Positions 1-11,047 of a DNA stretch of 36,269 nt are shown in pieces. The notes under the pieces were generated by a model. The model made no database searches. It was not told the DNA's origin and saw only the letters and a list, made by a program, of their open reading frames with translations. The position numbers and the translations under genes were made by a program. Source of the stretch: an uncultured Methylococcaceae bacterium (GTDB lineage: Bacteria > Pseudomonadota > Gammaproteobacteria > Methylococcales > Methylomonadaceae); assembly GCA_913056195.1 (NCBI GenBank), contig CAJXMF010000001.1:1-36269 (forward strand), written 5' to 3'. The stretch's first letter is position 1. Each line of letters opens with the position of its first letter.

Positions 1-26
1 GCAGTTCCTGCGCGAAAGAGCTGGCC

Positions 27-54
27 ATTATACCTGCTTTCTTGGGACTGTCAA
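27..54 (-). promoter_or_regulatory. Strong sigma-70 promoter reading leftward out of the window
   Basis: On the minus strand there is a perfect TTGACA (54-49) and a perfect TATAAT (32-27) separated by 16 bases. Two consensus hexamers this good are typical of stable-RNA or other highly expressed genes. Transcription would start near position 20 and leave the window, so the gene it serves cannot be seen. The AT-rich stretch 55-100 just upstream would suit an UP element. Confidence 0.75.
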
Positions 55-128
55 ATATTTTTTACACATACATTTTTTTATTTTTCTGATATCTTTAGGG
101 ATAACTCTTTTGCTTTTGGAGATCTGTT

Positions 129-434
129 ATGACTACGGTAACCGATGCTGTTATTGGACGCTGGTATAAAGATGTTGAAAATGATTTGAGCTTTAAGGTC
201 ATTGCGATCGAAGACTCGGATAACACGATCGAGGTGCAATATATCAATGGCGATATTGGCGAGTATGACTCAGATTGCTGGTACAATTCTACTTTTGATT
301 ATATTGAAGCACCGGAAGACTGGAGCGCCCCTTTTGATGATTTGGAATCCGATGATTTAGGGTATTCAGATCCGGATATGCATACAGCTACCGATGCCGA
401 TCCTTTAGACCTGGATAAATTGAACGACCTTTAA
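129..434 (+). CDS. Small acidic conserved protein (possibly DUF6763 family)
   Basis: The product has 101 residues and is very rich in Asp and Glu, with no signal peptide or membrane segment. The first half reads like a small beta-barrel or SH3-like fold (VIGRWYKDVE at about 8-17, then IEVQYINGDIGEYD at about 34-47). The second half is an acidic tail containing PEDWSAPFDDLE and DLGYSD. From memory this matches a gammaproteobacterial family labelled DUF6763, but I cannot check the name. A GGAG ribosome site lies at 118-121. It starts a close-packed rightward run with the ATPase and metA genes, five bases from the next start. Function unknown. Confidence 0.7.
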   Translation: MTTVTDAVIGRWYKDVENDLSFKVIAIEDSDNTIEVQYINGDIGEYDSDCWYNSTFDYIEAPEDWSAPFDDLESDDLGYSDPDMHTATDADPLDLDKLNDL

Positions 435-439
435 ACCCT

Positions 440-1285
440 ATGAAAATGTCACCTCAAGACTTTTTGGACTGGAAGTCCAAAAGCATTACTTTACTTGCCA
501 TGTCTGGCGCAGGCAAAACGACCTTAGCCAAAAAGCTCCCGCGAAGCCGATGGTTTCATTATTCTGGAGATTACCGAATTGGTACAAAATATCTGGATGA
601 ACCGATTTTAGATAATGTTAAACGCCAGGCGATGGATGTCCCTTTTTTACGCAAATTATTATTGAATGATTCGATTTACATTCGCAATAACATTACGTTT
701 GATAATCTTGACCCGGTTTCCTGCTTTTTAGGCAAGCTAGGCAACCCTGATCTAGGCGGATTGCCCTTAGACGAATTCAAACGACGCCAAAATCTACATC
801 GGCAGGCTGAAATTGCAGCAATGAATGATGTACCCGCGTTTATTAAAAAGGCAGAACAAATCTATGGCTACACCAATTTTATCAATGACGCCGGCGGTAG
901 TGTTTGTGAACTTGATGATCCCGATGTTCTGGACAAACTGGCCCAACATACGCTCATTATCTATATCAAAATCCCACCATCCTTGGAGAAAACTATCATT
1001 GCTCGCGCAAAGTCCGATCCAAAGCCTTTATATTACCGCGAAGCATTTTTAGACGAACAGCTTCCACTTTATATGGCAGAGCGAGGCTACCGCGACAGCA
1101 ATCAAATTCCACCCGATGACTTTGTGAGTTGGGTTTTCCCGCATTTGTTTAAGTCTCGTCTGCCGCGCTATCAGGCTGTCGCTGACCAATATGGCTATAC
1201 AGTCAGCGCCGAAGACATAGCAAATGTTGCGAGTGAAGATGATTTTATCCATTTAATCGCCGATGCGATTGCTAAAAAATCCTGA
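440..1285 (+). CDS. P-loop ATPase/kinase-like protein of unknown function upstream of metA
   Basis: The product has 281 residues. A Walker A motif, AMSGAGKT, lies at residues 20-27 and is followed by a short N-terminal kinase-like segment with WFHYSGDYRIG at about 38-48, as in small-molecule or nucleotide kinases. A Walker B-like hydrophobic strand is visible near residue 174 (LIIYIKIP). There is no signal peptide. It starts five bases after the preceding stop, ends eight bases before the metA start, and has almost no ribosome site, which suggests coupled translation. As far as I recall, proteins of this kind sit beside metA/metX in many gammaproteobacteria and are annotated only as 'ATPase'. 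The substrate is unknown. Confidence 0.75.
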   Translation: MKMSPQDFLDWKSKSITLLAMSGAGKTTLAKKLPRSRWFHYSGDYRIGTKYLDEPILDNVKRQAMDVPFLRKLLLNDSIYIRNNITFDNLDPVSCFLGKLGNPDLGGLPLDEFKRRQNLHRQAEIAAMNDVPAFIKKAEQIYGYTNFINDAGGSVCELDDPDVLDKLAQHTLIIYIKIPPSLEKTIIARAKSDPKPLYYREAFLDEQLPLYMAERGYRDSNQIPPDDFVSWVFPHLFKSRLPRYQAVADQYGYTVSAEDIANVASEDDFIHLIADAIAKKS

Positions 1286-1292
1286 CTCAGTC

Positions 1293-2369
1293 ATGCCATT
1301 AGTTGCTCATACCAATTTACCGACTTTTAAACGCTTACAGGCTGAAGGCGAGGAAATTTTGCCACCTGACCGTGCACAACAGCAAGATATTCGTGAATTG
1401 CATATTGGATTGCTGAATATCATGCCTGATGCGGCATTAGAAGCCACTGAACGTCAATTTTTCAGGCTATTAGGTGCATGTAATCAAATCGCGCAGTTTC
1501 ATGTTCACCCATTTACCATTGAAGGATTAGATCGCAGCCCTGAAGCGAAAGCGCATATCTCACAGTATTATGAGACTTTCGAGCAAATAAAACAGGATGG
1601 CCTGGATGCATTGATTATCAGTGGCGCCAATGTCACTCATCCCCATTTACAACAAGAAGCCTTCTGGCAACCCCTGACTGAAGTCTTTTCCTGGGCTAAA
1701 CAAAACGTCACCTCGATTTTATGCTCTTGCCTGGCCACACATGCGTTAATCCAATATTGTTATGATATTGAACGCACTCCCTTACCGGCTAAACGCTGGG
1801 GTGTTTTTTCACACCAGGTGATTGATCGCCTCCATCCTCTGGTGGCCGAAATCAATACTCGATTTGATGTTCCTCATTCGCGCTTTAATGAGGTTTTTCA
1901 AACAGACATGGAACAACACGGCTTAAAAGTTTTAGTGTCCAGTGATGAGGCGGGGGTTCATTTGGCTGTTAGCCCGGATGGTTTCCGTGTCGTGTTCTTT
2001 CAGGGACACCCTGAATATGATGCCATCAGCTTAATGAAAGAATATAAACGTGAAGTTATTCGTTTTTTCAATCATGAGCGTGATGACTATCCGCCTTTTC
2101 CTGAGAACTATTTTAATGGCACTGTTCAAGCACGCCTTACAGAGTATAAGCAGAATGTCATTTCTGCTAAAAACAAAAAAATGGCGTTCCCTGCCTTTCC
2201 CGAATCCGAAATTTGTGAGCACCTTGATATTACGTGGCGCGATACGGCGAAAGCGGTTTTCAATAATTGGATAGGTAAGGTTTACCAGCTAACCAACCGA
2301 GACCGCAGACTGCCATTCATGGATGGCATTGACCCGGATAATCCTTTAGGCCTCAGAGATGGTAACTGA
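1293..2369 (+). CDS. metA: Homoserine O-acyltransferase (MetA family)
   Basis: This enzyme transfers an acyl group from succinyl-CoA (or acetyl-CoA) to homoserine, the first committed step of methionine synthesis in the cytoplasm. Counted from the start chosen here (358 residues), the likely nucleophile is Cys144 in SILCSCLATHA. The GHPEYD motif supplies the His and Glu of the active site. I chose the ATG at 1293 over the in-frame one at 1263 because relatives begin MPLVAH and because 1263 lies inside the preceding gene. At the position that discriminates acetyl from succinyl donors in characterised MetA (Glu or Gly), this protein seems to have Thr115 (GANVTHP), so the donor cannot be read directly. 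Confidence 0.9.
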   Translation: MPLVAHTNLPTFKRLQAEGEEILPPDRAQQQDIRELHIGLLNIMPDAALEATERQFFRLLGACNQIAQFHVHPFTIEGLDRSPEAKAHISQYYETFEQIKQDGLDALIISGANVTHPHLQQEAFWQPLTEVFSWAKQNVTSILCSCLATHALIQYCYDIERTPLPAKRWGVFSHQVIDRLHPLVAEINTRFDVPHSRFNEVFQTDMEQHGLKVLVSSDEAGVHLAVSPDGFRVVFFQGHPEYDAISLMKEYKREVIRFFNHERDDYPPFPENYFNGTVQARLTEYKQNVISAKNKKMAFPAFPESEICEHLDITWRDTAKAVFNNWIGKVYQLTNRDRRLPFMDGIDPDNPLGLRDGN

Positions 2370-2373
2370 CGCG

Positions 2374-2847
2374 ATGAGTTCTCATCGACAGTTTCTACAC
2401 CAGACGATAGACTTGGCGACACAGAATGTAAAGGAAGCCGATGGCGGCCCTTATGGCGCTGTTATTGTAAAAAATAATGAAATTATTGCATCGAGTGGTA
2501 ACCGGGTCACCCCAAATCTCGACCCAACCGCACACGCTGAAATCATGGCGATTCGACACGCATGCCAAAGCTTACAGGACTTTCAATTGACGGGCTGCAC
2601 ACTATACACCAGCTGTGAACCGTGCCCGATGTGTTTAGGCGCCATTTACTGGGCACGTTTGGAGCGCGTATTTTTTGCAAGTACACGCTTTGACGCGGCC
2701 AAATCAGGCTTTGATGATGCCTTTATTTACGAGGAAATTGCCAAGCCTCCCGAACAACGCCGCATCCCTATGCAGCACATTCCTCTGGACACGGCGAGTC
2801 GTCCATTTGAGGAATGGCTGAAAATTGATCATAAAATACTGTATTAG
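2374..2847 (+). CDS. guaD: Guanine deaminase-like cytidine-deaminase-fold enzyme
   Basis: The product is about 157 residues (162 if it starts at 2359). It carries the zinc deaminase signature: HAEIMAIR supplies the His ligand and catalytic Glu, and SCEPCPMCLGAIYWAR supplies the PCxxC cysteines. The FDDAFIYEEI and KPPEQRRIP segments near the C terminus match bacterial guanine deaminase of the Bacillus GuaD type better than tRNA adenosine deaminase TadA. The expected reaction is guanine to xanthine plus ammonia. An upstream start at 2359 would overlap metA by 11 bases. The stop codon directly abuts the convergent glmS stop codon. Confidence 0.85.
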   Translation: MSSHRQFLHQTIDLATQNVKEADGGPYGAVIVKNNEIIASSGNRVTPNLDPTAHAEIMAIRHACQSLQDFQLTGCTLYTSCEPCPMCLGAIYWARLERVFFASTRFDAAKSGFDDAFIYEEIAKPPEQRRIPMQHIPLDTASRPFEEWLKIDHKILY

Positions 2848-4677
2848 CTATTCTACGGTGACCGATTTTGCCAGATTTCTGGGCTGATCCACATCGGTTC
2901 CTTTCAAAACCGCAACATGATAGGACAATAATTGCAAGGGAATCGTGTAAACAATCGGCGAAATGATGTTGGCGACTTTAGGAACGGGAATAATCTGCAC
3001 ATTTTCGCTGTCTTCTCCGGCTAGCGTCTCATCCATAAAGACAATCAACTGTCCACCTCGCGCACTCACCTCCTGCATATTTGACTTCAATTTTTCCAAC
3101 AAGGAATTATTCGGTGCAACCGTAATAACAGGCATTTCAGCGTCAATTAATGCCAGGGGGCCATGTTTTAATTCCCCCGCCGGATAAGCTTCAGCATGGA
3201 TATAGGAAATTTCTTTTAATTTAAGCGCCCCTTCCATGGCGACGGGATATTGGGTCCCACGACCTAAAAACAAGGCATTGTTTTTCTCAGCAAATTGTTG
3301 AGATAAACGTTCAATTTCACTATCCAGCTTCAATACTTTTTCGACGGCACCTGGCAACGCATGCAATTCTGAAACGATTTTGCGTTCAAGCTCTTCGCTC
3401 AAATCAAAGCGCCGCCCAACTGCGATCACTAATTGTAACAAGGCGACAAGCTGGGTGGTAAAGGCTTTTGTAGACGCCACACCAATTTCGGGGCCTGCTC
3501 GTGTCATCAGAGCTAAATCAGACTCTCGGACCAACGAACTTTCCGGCGCATTGCAAATTGTCAGTGCATATTTCACACCGAGCTTTTTGGCTTCCTGCAA
3601 GGCGGCTAACGTATCTGCAGTCTCCCCCGATTGTGATATGGTGACCACCAGCGTATTTTCTGAAATGACGGGTTTTCGATATCGAAATTCACTCGCTACA
3701 TCAATATTACACGGAACCCGTGCTAATTTTTCAAACCAGTATTTTGCAACCAGCCCTGCATGATAACTCGTTCCACAGGCCAGAATCTGTACTGATTGAA
3801 CTTGATCAAATATTTCGCTGGCCAAATGTCCAAAGGCTTGTTCCTGTAAATGCCCATCAATGAACCGTCCCTCCATGGTCTGCGACAGTGCCCAGGGCTG
3901 CTCATAAATTTCCTTCATCATATAATGTCGATAAGGCCCTTTATCGACAGCATCTGATGTCAGCTGACTGGTTTTAATCGGCCGCTCAACAATGGTGTCG
4001 TCTTGATCATAAATAACCAGCGCATCGGTTTTAATTTCAGCGACATCTCCCTCTTCCAGAAAGATAAAGCGCTGCGTCACCGGCAATAAGGCGGCGATGT
4101 CCGAAGCGATAAAGTATTCGCCAATACCGACACCGATCACCAAAGGACTGCCCTTGCGGCAAGCCACTAACGTATCCGGATAATCTTTACTGATAACGCC
4201 CAAGGCATAGGCGCCCTCCAATGACGTTATGGTCTCTTTTACCGCAGCCAACAAGCTTGGCGCTGCAGCCAGGTTTTTGTGAATGTTATGAACGATAACC
4301 TCTGTATCCGTTTCAGACGTAAACACGTAGCCTTTCGATTCCAGATTACTTTTTAACGTTACATGATTTTCAATAATGCCATTATGTACAACCGCAATGG
4401 CGTCATTGGAAATATGCGGATGCGCATTTTCTGTACTCGGTTTTCCATGCGTAGCCCAGCGTGTATGTGCAATACCCAGTGAGCCCCTGATAGGATCCTG
4501 GTCAATTTCGGCCTGTAATTCACTGACCTTGCCTAAAGCACGCTTTCTGATGACTTTGCCTTCATTGACTACCGCAAGTCCGGCTGAATCATATCCCCGA
4601 TATTCAAGTCGTCTTAAACCTTCCAGCAAAATAGGGACGACATTACGTTCTGCAATTCCACCTACAATCCCACACAT
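2848..4677 (-). CDS. glmS: Glutamine--fructose-6-phosphate aminotransferase
   Basis: GlmS makes glucosamine-6-phosphate from fructose-6-phosphate and glutamine, the entry step to UDP-GlcNAc. The 609 residues are the usual full length. The protein opens with MCGIVGG, where Cys2 becomes the N-terminal nucleophile of the glutaminase domain. It has two SIS domains (ACGTSYHAG at about 301 and [20 protein letters not shown] at about 469-488) and ends [13 protein letters not shown], the conserved C-terminal loop. AAGGAAC just upstream serves as ribosome site and overlaps the end of glmU, one base before the start, so the two are co-translated. No glmS ribozyme is present in this one-base gap. Confidence 0.98.
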   Translation of the reverse strand: MCGIVGGIAERNVVPILLEGLRRLEYRGYDSAGLAVVNEGKVIRKRALGKVSELQAEIDQDPIRGSLGIAHTRWATHGKPSTENAHPHISNDAIAVVHNGIIENHVTLKSNLESKGYVFTSETDTEVIVHNIHKNLAAAPSLLAAVKETITSLEGAYALGVISKDYPDTLVACRKGSPLVIGVGIGEYFIASDIAALLPVTQRFIFLEEGDVAEIKTDALVIYDQDDTIVERPIKTSQLTSDAVDKGPYRHYMMKEIYEQPWALSQTMEGRFIDGHLQEQAFGHLASEIFDQVQSVQILACGTSYHAGLVAKYWFEKLARVPCNIDVASEFRYRKPVISENTLVVTISQSGETADTLAALQEAKKLGVKYALTICNAPESSLVRESDLALMTRAGPEIGVASTKAFTTQLVALLQLVIAVGRRFDLSEELERKIVSELHALPGAVEKVLKLDSEIERLSQQFAEKNNALFLGRGTQYPVAMEGALKLKEISYIHAEAYPAGELKHGPLALIDAEMPVITVAPNNSLLEKLKSNMQEVSARGGQLIVFMDETLAGEDSENVQIIPVPKVANIISPIVYTIPLQLLSYHVAVLKGTDVDQPRNLAKSVTVE

Positions 4678-4678
4678 T

Positions 4679-6049
4679 TTATTGTTCCTTTTTAACAGGC
4701 CGCTGCCAATGACTGATTGATATTTGTTTGCCGCGCGATAATGTTAATTGATTTTCAGGCGTATCCCGAGTAATCGTTGATCCGGCACCAATGGTCGCGC
4801 CGGCACCCACCGTAACCGGCGCGACCAATTGCGAGTCTGAACCGATAAATGCATTATCACCGATTATGGTCTTGAATTTGTTCACACCATCGTAGTTACA
4901 GGTAATCGTTCCAGCACCGATATTGACGTGTTGCCCGACCTCACTATCACCAATATAGCTCAAATGATTGACTTTACTGCCCGATCCAACAGTCGATTTC
5001 TTAATTTCTACAAAATTACCGATATGAACATGATCAGCCAGTTTTGCCTGCGGACGTAATCGGGCAAAAGGACCGACCCGACTCTCCGGCCCGACTTCAG
5101 CCTCGTCAATAATGCTGTTAGCCAGAATTTGTGCACCCGCCAGTATTGTCGCATTTTTAATAATGCAGTTAGGGCCAATGCTGACATTATCGGCAATTAT
5201 GTTCTTTCCCTCGAAAATAACATTGACGTCAACGATAATATCACGACCTAAGGATTCAAAACGACCGCGAACGTCGACACGACCGGGATCACGCAATGTG
5301 ACGCCATGTTGCATCAGTTCTTTAGCTCTGTGGCTTTGATAAACACGCTCAAGATACGCTAATTGCTCCCGATTATTGACGCCTAAAACCTCATCCTGGC
5401 TTTCAGGCTGAGTTGTCTTAATCTCAAGCCCCTCCTGAACCGCCATTTCGATCACATCGGTCAGATAAAATTCATTTTGTGCATTATTGCTTTCAAGTCG
5501 CGACAACCATTTTTTGAGTTTACCGCCATTGACCGCTAAGATTCCGGTATTACCCTCTTTGATTTCCAACGTTTCCCTATCCGCATCTTTTTGTTCAACA
5601 ATACGAATAACGCGGCCTTCTGCATTCCTGACAATGCGTCCATAGCCATTCGGATCATCAAGGTTCACGGTCAACAAGGCCAGACTGTTATCATCCACGT
5701 TATCCAGTAATTTTTCGATGGTTTGATGCTGCAACAGTGGCACATCACCATATAGAATCAAAACAGTATCGTCATCGGCGATATAATCAACCGCTTGTTG
5801 TACCGCATGCCCTGTCCCTTTTTGCTCTTTTTGTTCGATCCATGTAGCATCCAGTTTCTCTAACTGACGTTTTACAGTATCACCACCATGCCCATAGATA
5901 ATATAAATCGAATTCTTATCAAGTTTCCGACTGGACTCATACACATGCTCCAGCAGAGGCATTCCGGCAATGTCATGCAATACTTTGGGCATAGTTGAGC
6001 GCATCCTGGTCCCTTGTCCCGCCGCCAGAATAATTGTTTTTATCGCCAT
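4679..6049 (-). CDS. glmU: Bifunctional UDP-GlcNAc pyrophosphorylase / glucosamine-1-phosphate acetyltransferase
   Basis: GlmU acetylates glucosamine-1-phosphate and then joins it to UTP, giving UDP-GlcNAc for peptidoglycan and LPS. The 456 residues match the family length. The N-terminal uridyltransferase has LAAGQGTRM near residue 8 and YGDVPLL near residue 101. The C-terminal half is a left-handed beta-helix of hexapeptide repeats with [18 protein letters not shown] and [13 protein letters not shown], containing the acetyltransferase active site. The ATG is preceded by AGGAAA. It forms a pair with glmS, downstream of the ATP synthase terminator, as in many gammaproteobacteria. Confidence 0.98.
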   Translation of the reverse strand: MAIKTIILAAGQGTRMRSTMPKVLHDIAGMPLLEHVYESSRKLDKNSIYIIYGHGGDTVKRQLEKLDATWIEQKEQKGTGHAVQQAVDYIADDDTVLILYGDVPLLQHQTIEKLLDNVDDNSLALLTVNLDDPNGYGRIVRNAEGRVIRIVEQKDADRETLEIKEGNTGILAVNGGKLKKWLSRLESNNAQNEFYLTDVIEMAVQEGLEIKTTQPESQDEVLGVNNREQLAYLERVYQSHRAKELMQHGVTLRDPGRVDVRGRFESLGRDIIVDVNVIFEGKNIIADNVSIGPNCIIKNATILAGAQILANSIIDEAEVGPESRVGPFARLRPQAKLADHVHIGNFVEIKKSTVGSGSKVNHLSYIGDSEVGQHVNIGAGTITCNYDGVNKFKTIIGDNAFIGSDSQLVAPVTVGAGATIGAGSTITRDTPENQLTLSRGKQISISHWQRPVKKEQ

Positions 6050-6128
6050 AGCATTTCCTATTGATGTGTTTATCTCAGTAGTGAACAGTTAAGCCGGTTT
6101 ATCCCGGTTAAAAGACTAAACATGTAGA

Positions 6129-6156
6129 ATTTTAGATGAATTTATTGTGATTTAAA
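6129..6156 (-). promoter_or_regulatory. Candidate promoter for glmUS
   Basis: Minus strand: TTTAAA (6156-6151) and TAAAAT (6134-6129) with a 16-base spacer, lying between the atp terminator and glmU with an 80-base leader. The hexamers match 4/6 and 5/6 of consensus. A separate promoter would be needed because a terminator stands just upstream. In this AT-rich gap the match could be chance. Confidence 0.35.
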
Positions 6157-6165
6157 GTATTCGGC

Positions 6166-6200
6166 AAAAAAAAAACCCGTTATCATTTCTGATATCGGGT
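6166..6200 (-). terminator. Rho-independent terminator of the atp operon
   Basis: Read on the minus strand, an ACCCGATATC arm pairs with GATAACGGGT (one mismatch) around an AGAAAT loop and is followed by ten consecutive T residues (plus-strand A run 6166-6175). It starts 28 bases after the atpC stop codon. This is the clearest intrinsic terminator in the window. Confidence 0.85.
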
Positions 6201-6227
6201 CTTTTCTTAACGATTATCTGAAAAACG

Positions 6228-6650
6228 CTACATACCACGTTTTCTGAGTTTTTCCAGTGTTCTAAGCTGCATAATAGCTTCAGCCAATTCAGCTTGCGCT
6301 TTGGCGTAATCAATTTTGCCGGATTTATCACTCAGAGATTCTTCGGCTCTTGCTTTAGCATCCAGGGCTGCCGCTTCATCAATATCTTTAGCACGAATCG
6401 CCGTATCCGCTAAAACGGTTACGACATGTGGCTGAACTTCCAGTAACCCACCTGAAACGTAAAAGGATTGTTGCTCTGTTTCAGTTACCTTAACGCGAAC
6501 TTCCCCTGGCGTTAATTTGGTAATAAACGGGGCATGGCGAGGCGCAATGCCAACCTCGCCTAATTCAGCCGATGCGAAGACCATTTCCGCTAATCCCGAA
6601 TAAATTTCCTTTTCAGCACTAACGATGTCTACATGTACTGTCATTGTCAT
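6228..6650 (-). CDS. atpC: F1 ATP synthase epsilon subunit
   Basis: The epsilon subunit belongs to the central stalk of F1; it couples rotation to catalysis and inhibits ATP hydrolysis. The 140 residues are normal. The N-terminal beta-sandwich begins VHVDIVSAEKEIYSG and includes GEVGIAPRHAPFITKLTPG at about 31-49. The C-terminal two-helix inhibitory domain, rich in Ala, Lys and Glu, follows at about 90-138. It is the last gene of the operon, 11 bases after atpD, and is followed by the terminator at 6166-6200. Confidence 0.97.
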   Translation of the reverse strand: MTMTVHVDIVSAEKEIYSGLAEMVFASAELGEVGIAPRHAPFITKLTPGEVRVKVTETEQQSFYVSGGLLEVQPHVVTVLADTAIRAKDIDEAAALDAKARAEESLSDKSGKIDYAKAQAELAEAIMQLRTLEKLRKRGM

Positions 6651-6661
6651 GTCAGACTCTC

Positions 6662-8053
<1,392 letters not shown>

Positions 8054-8074
8054 TTAATACTCTTTATAAATCAG

Positions 8075-8938
8075 TTATACCGCTGCGGCACCGCTGACGA
8101 TTTCTGAAATTTCCTGCGTAATGGCGGCTTGTCTGGCCTTGTTATACACCAATTGCAATTCATCCATGATATTTCCTGCATTATCCGATGCACTCTTCAT
8201 GGCGACCATTCTGGCAGATTGCTCGCAGGCATTATTTTCTACCAGACCTTGATAGACAATCGCCTCGACAAAACGGCTCAGCAGGATATCCAGAACTTCT
8301 TGTGCATCAGGCTCATACAAATAATCCCAATACCCGGATAAATCCTCTTCCAGCTCTGTTGCCGAAATCGGCAGCAACTTCTCAACGCCGGGTTTCTGTG
8401 TCATGGTATTTATAAATTCGTTACTTGCCAGATACAACGCATCTATCCCTTTCTGGTAAAAAGCATCCAGCATCAACTTGATCAGTCCGGTAAGATCTTC
8501 CAGATGTGGCATATCAGACAATCTTGTCACCTGACCCACAATATTGGCATTGATACTGCTAAAAAAGCTAACCCCTTTGCTGCCAATAATAGCGACGTCA
8601 ATTTCGATGTTAGCCTGTTCCCATTCCTGAAAATGCTTCAATATCACTCGAAACAGATTGGAATTCAAGCCACCGCACAAGCCCCGGTCTGAACTGACTA
8701 TGATGACACCAACACGCTTAACTTCTCGCTCCTGCAGGAACGGATGTTTATACTCCGGATTCGCATGCGCCAAATGTTTAATAATCTGGCTTATCTTTTT
8801 CGAATACGGCCGTGTTGCATCCATCTTTTCTTTTGTTTTACGCATCTTGCTTGCCGCCACCATTTCCATGGCGCGCGTAATCTTCTGAGTATTTTTAATA
8901 CTCGTAATCTGAGTGCGTATTTCTTTACCAACAGCCAT
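8075..8938 (-). CDS. atpG: F1 ATP synthase gamma subunit
   Basis: Gamma forms the rotating coiled-coil shaft of F1. The 287 residues begin [32 protein letters not shown], the conserved N-terminal helix (described by its ends, MAVGKEIR and VAASKM). The middle holds [15 protein letters not shown] (about 80-94), and the C-terminal helix ends with [18 protein letters not shown], the family signature. It lies 12 bases after atpA and 33 bases before atpD. The 33-base gap holds only the atpD ribosome site. Confidence 0.98.
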   Translation of the reverse strand: MAVGKEIRTQITSIKNTQKITRAMEMVAASKMRKTKEKMDATRPYSKKISQIIKHLAHANPEYKHPFLQEREVKRVGVIIVSSDRGLCGGLNSNLFRVILKHFQEWEQANIEIDVAIIGSKGVSFFSSINANIVGQVTRLSDMPHLEDLTGLIKLMLDAFYQKGIDALYLASNEFINTMTQKPGVEKLLPISATELEEDLSGYWDYLYEPDAQEVLDILLSRFVEAIVYQGLVENNACEQSARMVAMKSASDNAGNIMDELQLVYNKARQAAITQEISEIVSGAAAV

Positions 8939-8950
8939 TAAACTGCCCCT

Positions 8951-10492
8951 TTACCAGGTATTGTTTTTAATGAAATCCTCAATCGCAGACCGAATACCTT
9001 TTTCGATATCAGCGTTGTAATCACCGGTTTCATTGATTTTTGCCAATAAGTCAGCATGCTCTGATTTCATATACGCCTGTAATGCGCTTTCAAAATCACG
9101 TACTTTTTCAACTTCCAGGTCGTCAAGAAAACCTTCGTTAGCCGCATACAATGACACAGCCATCTCCGCAACCGACATCGGGCTGTATTGATCTTGCTTC
9201 ATCAATTCAGTTACCCGTTGACCACGCTCAATCTGTTTACGCGTACTCTCATCGAGGTCCGATGCGAATTGAGCAAATGCCGCCAATTCACGATATTGCG
9301 CCAAATCCAGACGAATACCGCCGCCCAATTTTTTAATGATTTTAGTCTGTGCCGCGCCACCTACCCGCGATACGGACAAACCCGCATTAACGGCAGGACG
9401 AATACCAGCGTTGAATAGATCGGTTTCCAGGAAAATCTGTCCATCGGTAATTGAAATAACGTTCGTTGGTACGAATGCCGAAACGTCCCCACCTTGTGTT
9501 TCAATAATTGGCAGGGCGGTTAAAGAACCTGTTTTACCTTTAACTTTACCATCGGTCAGTTTTTCAACTTCCGCTGCATTGATTCGAGCAGCGCGCTCTA
9601 ACAACCGCGAGTGAATATAGAAGACATCCCCCGGATAGGCTTCACGACCCGGCGGGCGACGTAACAACAATGAAATCTGACGATAAGCCCAGGCCTGTTT
9701 AGTTAAATCATCATAGATAATCAGCGCATCTTCGCCGATATCTCTGAAATATTCACCCATAGCACAACCGGTGTAAGGCGCAATAAATTGTAATGCGGCC
9801 GATTCCGATGCTGAGGCTGAAACGATAATGGTATGTTCCATCGCGCCATGCTCTTCCAATTTACGCACCACGTTTGCAATCGACGAACGCTTCTGGCCGA
9901 TCGCGACATAGATACATTTAATCCCTGTGCCTTTTTGGTTAATGATGGCGTCGACTGCAATGGCTGTTTTACCCGTTTGACGATCACCAATAATCAGCTC
10001 CCGTTGACCGCGACCTACCGGAATCATCGAATCGATCGATTTCAAACCAATCTGAACGGGCTGATCAACGGATTGTCTGGCGATAACACCCGGCGCAATT
10101 TTCTCAATCGGTGAACTGTGTTCCGTTTCAATTGAACCTTTACCATCGATTGGATTCCCTAAAGCATCAACGACACGACCTAACAGGGCCTCGCCGACGG
10201 GCACTTCCAAAATTCTTCCGGTACATTTTACGGTATCTCCTTCGGTGATATGCTGGTACGCACCCAACATAACCACACCCACAGAATCTCTTTCCAGGTT
10301 CAATGCCATGCCATAAGAACCGCCGGGAAACTCCAGCATTTCACCTTGCATGGCCTCTGACAAACCATGTACTCTGACGATACCATCAGTCACACTGACA
10401 ACAGTACCCTCTGTATGTGCTTCAACCGAGATGTCGAAGCTTTCGATCTTCTTTTTGATCAGATCACTAATTTCAGATGGATTTAATTGCAT
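8951..10492 (-). CDS. atpA: F1 ATP synthase alpha subunit
   Basis: Alpha is the regulatory nucleotide-binding subunit of F1. The 513 residues match the E. coli protein length. The protein starts [17 protein letters not shown] and has the P-loop GDRQTGKT near residue 169, [18 protein letters not shown] as the Walker B strand, and [20 protein letters not shown] as the conserved catalytic-interface segment. The alpha arginine finger is expected in [13 protein letters not shown] (about 364-376). Operon position after atpH with a 21-base gap is standard. Confidence 0.99.
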   Translation of the reverse strand: MQLNPSEISDLIKKKIESFDISVEAHTEGTVVSVTDGIVRVHGLSEAMQGEMLEFPGGSYGMALNLERDSVGVVMLGAYQHITEGDTVKCTGRILEVPVGEALLGRVVDALGNPIDGKGSIETEHSSPIEKIAPGVIARQSVDQPVQIGLKSIDSMIPVGRGQRELIIGDRQTGKTAIAVDAIINQKGTGIKCIYVAIGQKRSSIANVVRKLEEHGAMEHTIIVSASASESAALQFIAPYTGCAMGEYFRDIGEDALIIYDDLTKQAWAYRQISLLLRRPPGREAYPGDVFYIHSRLLERAARINAAEVEKLTDGKVKGKTGSLTALPIIETQGGDVSAFVPTNVISITDGQIFLETDLFNAGIRPAVNAGLSVSRVGGAAQTKIIKKLGGGIRLDLAQYRELAAFAQFASDLDESTRKQIERGQRVTELMKQDQYSPMSVAEMAVSLYAANEGFLDDLEVEKVRDFESALQAYMKSEHADLLAKINETGDYNADIEKGIRSAIEDFIKNNTW

Positions 10493-10513
10493 TTTGATTT
10501 TCCCACTCTATGT

Positions 10514-11044
10514 TTAGAGCCTTTTTTCTAATTGATGAAGCTGGCCGCTGATTGAACTGTCAATAACCTTATCGCCTGCTTTTGCCACAATACCGCCAAT
10601 CAGTGTCTTATCGACTTTAACGGTTGCGTTAACTTTTTTACTCAACAGTTTTTCAAGGCTGGTTACAAACTTTTTCTGTTCGTCTTTCGTGATTGGATAA
10701 GCACTGTAAAGATCAACATTGATATATCCTTCATCTTCTGCCTTGTATTGTTCATACAACACAGAAATTTGCGGAATTAAATTAAGACGATCATTTTCAA
10801 TCAGAATCTTCAGAAAATTCTCTGCTTCGTCATGAATATAGCCTTTGCTGATATCCAGCATCAGCTGTAAAAGCCGCTCTTTTTCAACCCGTGGATTATC
10901 GACGACAGCCTGCAATGCCTTGTCTTGCATCACCTGCGCCAAAAAAGCCAATGAATCCGACCAGACGCCTGCCGCACCAACTTCCTTCGCTCTTTTGAAT
11001 GCGGCTTGCGCATAAGGTCTTGCTAATGTTGATAATTCAGTCAT
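10514..11044 (-). CDS. atpH: F1 ATP synthase delta subunit
   Basis: Delta joins the top of F1 to the peripheral b-subunit stalk. The 176 residues match the family (E. coli 177). The N-terminal helical domain begins MTELSTLARPYAQAAFKRA, the normal signature. The C-terminal part has KVDKTLIGGIVAKAGDKVIDSS (described by its ends), the conserved beta segment 'IGG...GDKVID'. It starts three bases after the atpF stop, so translation is coupled. Confidence 0.97.
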   Translation of the reverse strand: MTELSTLARPYAQAAFKRAKEVGAAGVWSDSLAFLAQVMQDKALQAVVDNPRVEKERLLQLMLDISKGYIHDEAENFLKILIENDRLNLIPQISVLYEQYKAEDEGYINVDLYSAYPITKDEQKKFVTSLEKLLSKKVNATVKVDKTLIGGIVAKAGDKVIDSSISGQLHQLEKRL

Positions 11045-11047
11045 CGC

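Noticed and set aside
3380..3763. Long plus-strand reading frames inside glmS and other genes
   Set aside because: These overlap conserved genes in antisense, have no recognisable domains or ribosome sites, and are shadows of the real gene.
4676..4680. glmS ribozyme/riboswitch upstream of glmS
   Set aside because: Only one base separates glmU from glmS; the ribozyme is a feature of Gram-positive bacteria and nothing like it fits here.
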